Shown here: piece by piece, positions 32,165-35,849 of the stretch
How the letters are laid out: each line of letters starts with the position of its first letter
How positions within the stretch are numbered: the first letter of the stretch is position 1
Assembly (NCBI RefSeq): GCF_001189245.1
Contig: NZ_LFIQ01000124.1
Location: 133,762-169,610, forward strand
Source: Bradyrhizobium pachyrhizi
GTDB taxonomy: Bacteria > Pseudomonadota > Alphaproteobacteria > Rhizobiales > Xanthobacteraceae
Length of the DNA: 35,849 nucleotides
Direction of reading: 5' to 3'
Program-made: the position numbers and the translations under genes
Notes under the pieces: model-generated
Seen by the model: the letters and a program-made list of their open reading frames with translations, nothing else
Told to the model about the DNA's origin: nothing
Databases searched by the model: none

Positions 32165-32653
32165 TTATTTCGAATCCTTGGCCGCGATCACCTCGATCTC
32201 GACCAGGAATCCGGGATTGGCGAGGGCTGCGACGCCGACCACCGAGCGCGCCGGCAGGTTGGGCTGGCTGCCGCCGAAGAACTGGGTGTAGCCCTCCATG
32301 AAGGCTTTGAAGTCCATCGGCGCGGATGCGTTGTGCACCAGGAATACCTGCATCTTGACGACGTCGCCCATGCCGAGGCCCTGGCCTTCCAGAATGGCCT
32401 TGATGCGGTTGAGCACGCCGACGGTCTGCGCCTTGGTATCGCCATAGGCCTGCGGGCTCGACGGATCGGCGTCCTTGTTGATCACCGGCGGCACCTGGCC
32501 GCTGACATAGACGGTCGTGGTGTTACCGGTGACGGTCACGGCCTGCGCGATCGGGAATGTCGAGTTGGGAATCGGATGCCTGACCACGTCAGCCGAGGCG
32601 GCGGTCGCCATCGCCGACAACGCGGCGCCCAGTGCGATAGTTGCTAATCTCAT
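32165..32653 (-). CDS. Exported RidA/YjgF family imine deaminase
   Basis: The product is 162 residues. The first 21 residues are a signal peptide (M-R-L-A-T-I-A-L then Ala-rich, ending A-S-A). The mature part is a RidA domain: V-Y-V-S-G-Q-V-P, the Q-T-x-x-V-L-N-R-I helix, and P-A-R136-S-V-V-G-V with V-E-I-E-V-I-A. The conserved Arg that binds the imino-acid carboxylate in active RidA enzymes is present (R136), so imine hydrolysis is likely. Most RidA proteins are cytoplasmic; an exported form implies imines made in the periplasm. The amine oxidase and cytochrome c genes lie just upstream on the same strand. GGGGGA precedes the ATG. Confidence 0.9.
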   Translation of the reverse strand: MRLATIALGAALSAMATAASADVVRHPIPNSTFPIAQAVTVTGNTTTVYVSGQVPPVINKDADPSSPQAYGDTKAQTVGVLNRIKAILEGQGLGMGDVVKMQVFLVHNASAPMDFKAFMEGYTQFFGGSQPNLPARSVVGVAALANPGFLVEIEVIAAKDSK

Positions 32654-32703
32654 GATTTCCCCCATTGCTCGATCGCAGCTCGTGCGGCACACATCGTTCA
32701 TTT

Positions 32704-32815
32704 CGTCATTCCGGGGCGCGCGCCGCGCGAACCCGGAATCTCGAAGTTGCGGAACTCCGAGTACGTCACCTCTGGATTCCGGGTTCGCGGGCTTTGCCCG
32801 TGCCCCGGAATGACG
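32704..32815. repeat. 112-bp nested palindromic repeat element
   Basis: Outer arms CGTCATTCCGGGGC (32704-32717) and GCCCCGGAATGACG (32802-32815) are perfect complements. Inner arms CGCGAACCCGGAATC (32726-32740) and GATTCCGGGTTCGCG (32775-32789) are too. The whole unit can fold into one long cruciform. From memory, CGTCATTCCGGGGC repeats are widespread in Bradyrhizobium intergenic DNA. It separates the cytochrome c gene from ridA and may limit read-through. Confidence 0.88.
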
Positions 32816-32827
32816 GAAACGGCGCTT

Positions 32828-33238
32828 CTAGCGGCGGGCGTCCTGGACATCCTTGGTCGTCACCGCGTCCTGATAGTTGTTGCTGAAGTGCGTCCGCAGA
32901 TAATTCACAACGGCGGCGATCTGACCATCGGTCATCATGTCGCCGAACGCCGGCATGCCGCGGCGGCCATTGATGACAAGGAAGACCGGATAGCCGGCGG
33001 CCTCGAGATTCTTGTTGCCGGCCAGCGACGGGTAAGTGCCCGCCCCGCTCGCGCCCGTCGCATCCGGCATGTGGCAGCCCTGGCACACATTGGCGAACAG
33101 CTCCTCGCCTGTCATCTCGACGAAGCGGTAGCCCGAAGAGAAGGTGCGCTTGCCCGCGCCACTGTCCTGCCCAAGGGCCGCCGTCGCCGACAGCAGCGCC
33201 AGTGCGGCGACGACGGATGTCGCGGTCCGCATCATCAT
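32828..33238 (-). CDS. Exported class I c-type cytochrome
   Basis: The product is 136 residues, with a signal peptide over about 1-23 (A-L-G-Q cleavage region) and a single haem-binding motif C52-Q-G-C55-H56. The distal Met ligand is probably M95 in R-G-M-P-A-F-G-D. The D-G-Q-I-A-A-V-V-N-Y-L-R helix is the usual C-terminal cytochrome c helix. Its ATG overlaps the stop of the amine oxidase gene (ATGA), so the pair is co-translated and the cytochrome is the likely electron acceptor of that flavoprotein. Three ATG codons lie in a row; the first was used. Confidence 0.93.
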   Translation of the reverse strand: MMMRTATSVVAALALLSATAALGQDSGAGKRTFSSGYRFVEMTGEELFANVCQGCHMPDATGASGAGTYPSLAGNKNLEAAGYPVFLVINGRRGMPAFGDMMTDGQIAAVVNYLRTHFSNNYQDAVTTKDVQDARR

Positions 33239-34827
33239 GTCTTCACCACGCGTTCGTGCAGCCGGGAGATGACGTCGAGCGCGGACAGGATGGCGCCCTC
33301 CTGCCAGGCCGGCAGCTGCGAGGCGTGCTCGCCCGCCAGCACGATACGGCCGTCGATCTGACAGAGATTGCGGTAATGCTGCGCCCGGGTGGCCTCGGTC
33401 CATTCGCCGGCGCAGCCGAGCGTGAACGGCACGCGATGCCAGGCCACCGCGACGCCGTTCTCGAATTCGTTCCTGTACTGCGGATGGATTGCGGCGCCGA
33501 ACTCGACCGCGCTGGCGACCCGCTCGGCCGGCGTCATCGCGGTGAACTCGAACGAATTGGCACCGCCATACATGTAGGCGCCGAGCAGGATGCCGCGGCC
33601 GCCGCGGTTGAAGCCGTAGTTCGGATAAGCGATCTGCCGGATCGGCAGGTCGGTGTAGCTGATGCCGCCGTAGATCGCGTCATCCTCCTCCCAGAACCGC
33701 CGCTTGAACTGCAGGCCGATCTTCACCGAGGCGGCATAGGGCACGGAGTCGATCGCACTCTTCATCGGCGCGCTGACATCGACCGGCAACTGGCTCAGGA
33801 TCGGCAACGGGATGGTGCAGATGCACCAGTCGGCGGTGGCCTGCTGCACCGTGGATGGACTGGCGGTGTCGACATAGCTCACGGTGACGCCGGAGCCGTT
33901 CTGCTGGATTTGCGTCACCTTGGCGCCATAGCGGATGAGATCGCCGACCTCGCGCGCGAACGCCTTGCCGATCATGTCCATGCCGCCGACCGGCTGGAAC
34001 ATGGTGGTCTGGAAATCGTAGCGCGCAAAGGTCTGCAGATAGCGCCACATCCGCGACCGCAGCAGCTCCTGCAGCGGGATCGGCTCGCTGGGCAGCGGAT
34101 CGCCCATCAGGCCGCCGCCGGGATCGCGCGCATACCCACGGAACTCGGCCGACACGAGGTTGGCATTGTACTTGTAGTCGCGATCCAGCGCGCCCCAATC
34201 GCGCAGCGACTGCAGCAGGATCTCCTGATCCTCCTTGCCGACGGTCTCGTCGAGCCGGCCCTGCTGGGTGACCTTTGCGAGCAGCTCCGAGACCCCGCCC
34301 TGGAAATCCGCCTTGATGCTGCGAAAGCGCTGCGGCTTGCCGCCGAATGCACGCGTCGCGTGCAGATAGGCGTTGTGATTGAGCTGGATGAAGGGTTCCA
34401 GCGTCACATTGAGCCGGCGGCAGTAATCGAGCAGCGCTCGGTGATGATAGGGAATCCGCCACGGGCCGGGATTGAGATAGAGCCCCTGCTCGAACTGACT
34501 GGTCTGCCTGAAGCCGCCGAGCTCGACAAAACTGTCGCCGCCGCGGATCGACCAGTTGCGGCCGCCGGCGCGGCTGTTGAATTCGAGGATCTGGACCTTG
34601 TAGCCGGCCTTGCGCAGCTCCAGCGCCGCCGTCATCCCGGCAAGCCCCGCGCCGAGAACCAGCACCGAGGCGCCCTTCACGTCGCCTGCAAGCTTGAGCG
34701 GCCCCTTGTAGGCGGATTCGGACGCGAAGCCGAGGCTCGTCATCGCGTGATACATCGCCGAACTGCCGGCAACGGTGCCAATCAGCGCCAACAGATCACG
34801 CCGCCTGATCACAGATTCGTTCTGCAC
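33235..34827 (-). CDS. Tat-exported FAD-dependent amine oxidase/dehydrogenase
   Basis: The product is 530 residues. The N-terminus R-R-R-D-L-L-A-L-I-G is a twin-arginine signal, so the folded flavoprotein is probably exported. FAD binding is shown by G59-A-G-L-A-G64, E82 and the R-A-G-G-R motif (86-90), and by a C-terminal G-E-H-A-S motif where monoamine oxidases complete the flavin site. The fold is the amine-oxidase type that acts on amino acids, polyamines or cyclic amines. Some relatives (the nicotine oxidoreductase NicA2) use a cytochrome c instead of oxygen, and here a cytochrome gene overlaps by four bases. The GTG start at 34827 is used; a second GTG at 34812 would still keep the Tat motif. 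The substrate is unknown. Confidence 0.88.
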   Translation of the reverse strand: MQNESVIRRRDLLALIGTVAGSSAMYHAMTSLGFASESAYKGPLKLAGDVKGASVLVLGAGLAGMTAALELRKAGYKVQILEFNSRAGGRNWSIRGGDSFVELGGFRQTSQFEQGLYLNPGPWRIPYHHRALLDYCRRLNVTLEPFIQLNHNAYLHATRAFGGKPQRFRSIKADFQGGVSELLAKVTQQGRLDETVGKEDQEILLQSLRDWGALDRDYKYNANLVSAEFRGYARDPGGGLMGDPLPSEPIPLQELLRSRMWRYLQTFARYDFQTTMFQPVGGMDMIGKAFAREVGDLIRYGAKVTQIQQNGSGVTVSYVDTASPSTVQQATADWCICTIPLPILSQLPVDVSAPMKSAIDSVPYAASVKIGLQFKRRFWEEDDAIYGGISYTDLPIRQIAYPNYGFNRGGRGILLGAYMYGGANSFEFTAMTPAERVASAVEFGAAIHPQYRNEFENGVAVAWHRVPFTLGCAGEWTEATRAQHYRNLCQIDGRIVLAGEHASQLPAWQEGAILSALDVISRLHERVVKT

Positions 34828-34951
34828 CCGCGCTCACCCAGCCGCTGACGTCGATGGCGAAGGGAAACGGCTCGCGCGATCCGTGTCAAGAAAGGGCGCA
34901 CGCTTCCACATCCACCCACACGCGCTTTTGATGCGTCACGCGACCGACGCG

Positions 34952-35701
34952 TCACACCACCCGCTCGCGATGCACGCGCCGGCAATCCATTTCGAAGTCG
35001 AGTCCAACCACCGGCGGCCGGTCGAAATGCCAGGTCAAGCCGTTGCGAAGCACGCCACGGCGGCCGAGCTCGCTTTCCAGCACAGGATAAGCGTCGTGCA
35101 CGGTGTAAAGCTGCACTGCGGTGGTGTCCTGCCAACGGCCGCCGAACGCGCTCATCCGGCGTTCCATCTCGTCAGCCACGAATTTCGCCTTCGCCAGGAG
35201 CCCCGCCGGGCTGGTGTCGCCGAGGGCTACGGTATGATCGCGGTAATTGGCCTTGCCCTCGACCGACTCGCCGCTGCCGGCCACGACGAAGCTTGCCGGT
35301 GCGTCCTTGGCGGCCGGCACCGTGTAGCAGAAGGCGTGGAACGACGGCTCGCCGGGCGGATCGAGCTTTGGACAGACATTGCTGCGCGCCACCGGATTGA
35401 CGCCCCGCATCACGCCCCAGGCGACCAGCGTCTTGATGTAGATCTCGTTGAAGGCCTTAAAGCCCTCCTCGGTGAACGGCGCCGGCGAGCGCAGCTCGCA
35501 GGCGGCGAATGCGGTCAGCGGACGGCCGGCGGCCTTGAGGATGTCAGCTATCCCAGCAAAACCCGCGCTCAGCGGCACCGGTTCGGCAAACCTGACGCGC
35601 TCGATGGCAAAGCCGGGCAGCGCAGCGACGCCGCAGGAATACTGGCTGACGCCGGGCATGAAGCGGTAGCCGCCGTCGGAAGCCTCGATGGTGTTGGTCA
35701 T
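34952..35701 (-). CDS. Conserved protein, possibly CnbZ-like (2-aminomuconate deaminase-type)
   Basis: The product is 249 residues and is cytoplasmic: no signal peptide is seen. Notable segments are G-R-P-L-T-A-F-A-A-C-E-L-R-S-P-A-P-F-T near 70-88, N-P-V-A-R-S-N-V-C-P near 115-124, and the C-terminal Q-L-Y-T-V-H-D. I recall similar proteins being named after CnbZ of chloronitrobenzene degraders, but I see no diagnostic catalytic motif and hold this loosely. GAGG is 4 nt from the ATG at 35701. It is the first gene of the same-strand series leading to the amine oxidase, separated from it by 124 bp in which I see no clear promoter. A link to deamination chemistry is attractive but unproved. Confidence 0.6.
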   Translation of the reverse strand: MTNTIEASDGGYRFMPGVSQYSCGVAALPGFAIERVRFAEPVPLSAGFAGIADILKAAGRPLTAFAACELRSPAPFTEEGFKAFNEIYIKTLVAWGVMRGVNPVARSNVCPKLDPPGEPSFHAFCYTVPAAKDAPASFVVAGSGESVEGKANYRDHTVALGDTSPAGLLAKAKFVADEMERRMSAFGGRWQDTTAVQLYTVHDAYPVLESELGRRGVLRNGLTWHFDRPPVVGLDFEMDCRRVHRERVV

Positions 35702-35763
35702 GGTGCCTCGTGAACACGGTGATGGGCCGTCGCGATGACGCCTCACTTGATTTCACCACAGCC

Positions 35764-35845
35764 GTCGTCCCTGCGAAAGCAGGGACGACACCGCATGTGT
35801 GGCCCGGCCTGCATCCACAATCGTCGTCCCGGCGAAGGCCGGGAC
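35764..35845. repeat. Two palindromic intergenic repeat units at the window edge
   Basis: GTCGTCCCTGC (35764-35774), GAAA, GCAGGGACGAC (35779-35789) is a perfect 11-bp stem. A second unit, GTCCCGGC (35826-35833), GAAG, GCCGGGAC (35838-35845), shares its plan. Both are of the GTCGTCCC...GGGAC type I know from Bradyrhizobium intergenic DNA. The second unit probably continues beyond the window. Confidence 0.85.
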
Positions 35846-35849
35846 CCAT

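Noticed and set aside
33202..34848. Plus-strand 548-codon open frame opposite the FAD amine oxidase
   Set aside because: It is the mirror of a gene with FAD motifs, and has no recognisable fold.

Overview
The window is GC-rich, tightly packed DNA from an alphaproteobacterium, most probably Bradyrhizobium or a close relative. The evidence is the gene content (fused indolepyruvate:ferredoxin oxidoreductase, complete C-P lyase locus, exported amine oxidase with cytochrome c), the many ATGA/GTGA start-stop overlaps, and several palindromic intergenic repeats of the kind I know from Bradyrhizobium genomes. The genus is an inference from memory, not a database result. I see no tRNA, rRNA, CRISPR, insertion sequence, phage gene or origin. 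No gene-free stretch exceeds 300 bases.

Layout. (1) 1-6.1 kb: a fused indolepyruvate ferredoxin oxidoreductase (minus) divergent from a MaoC-like / carboxymuconolactone-decarboxylase-family / SDR operon (plus). (2) 6.3-11.8 kb: a small hypothetical gene, then an RND efflux pump and its periplasmic adaptor (minus), divergent from a TetR regulator, with a perfect palindrome in the shared promoter. (3) 11.9-13.6 kb: a SulP anion transporter whose STAS domain is broken by an apparent one-base frameshift. (4) 13.7-28.1 kb: an FMN-binding PPOX protein followed by a large phosphonate locus. It holds phnGHIJKLMN (minus), divergent phnF (plus), phnC-phnD-phnE-phnE (minus), and a divergent plus-strand operon of a hexapeptide acyltransferase, a second phnM and a DUF1045 protein. 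(5) 28.1-35.7 kb: a same-strand (minus) series of a CnbZ-like conserved protein, Tat-exported FAD amine oxidase, cytochrome c, exported RidA, exported M20 hydrolase, aspartate dehydrogenase (nadX), nicotinamidase (pncA) and a divergent hemC-family gene.

How the genes work together. PhnCDE imports phosphonates. PhnG-L with PhnI and PhnM build and cleave the ribosyl phosphonate, and PhnN phosphorylates ribose 1,5-bisphosphate to PRPP. The usual cyclic phosphodiesterase PhnP is absent from the window, but the DUF1045 protein carries both H-x-T-h motifs of 2H phosphoesterases and is a plausible replacement. Three Pho-box-like elements precede the three phn transcription units. The phnG promoter places a Pho box exactly 10 nt from a -10-like hexamer that overlaps a 13-bp-arm palindrome, which suggests combined PhoB activation and PhnF repression. 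At the right end, oxidase, cytochrome c and RidA look like a periplasmic amine or amino-acid dehydrogenation module: the flavoenzyme makes an imine, the cytochrome takes the electrons and RidA hydrolyses the imine. These functional links are inferences from motifs and gene order.
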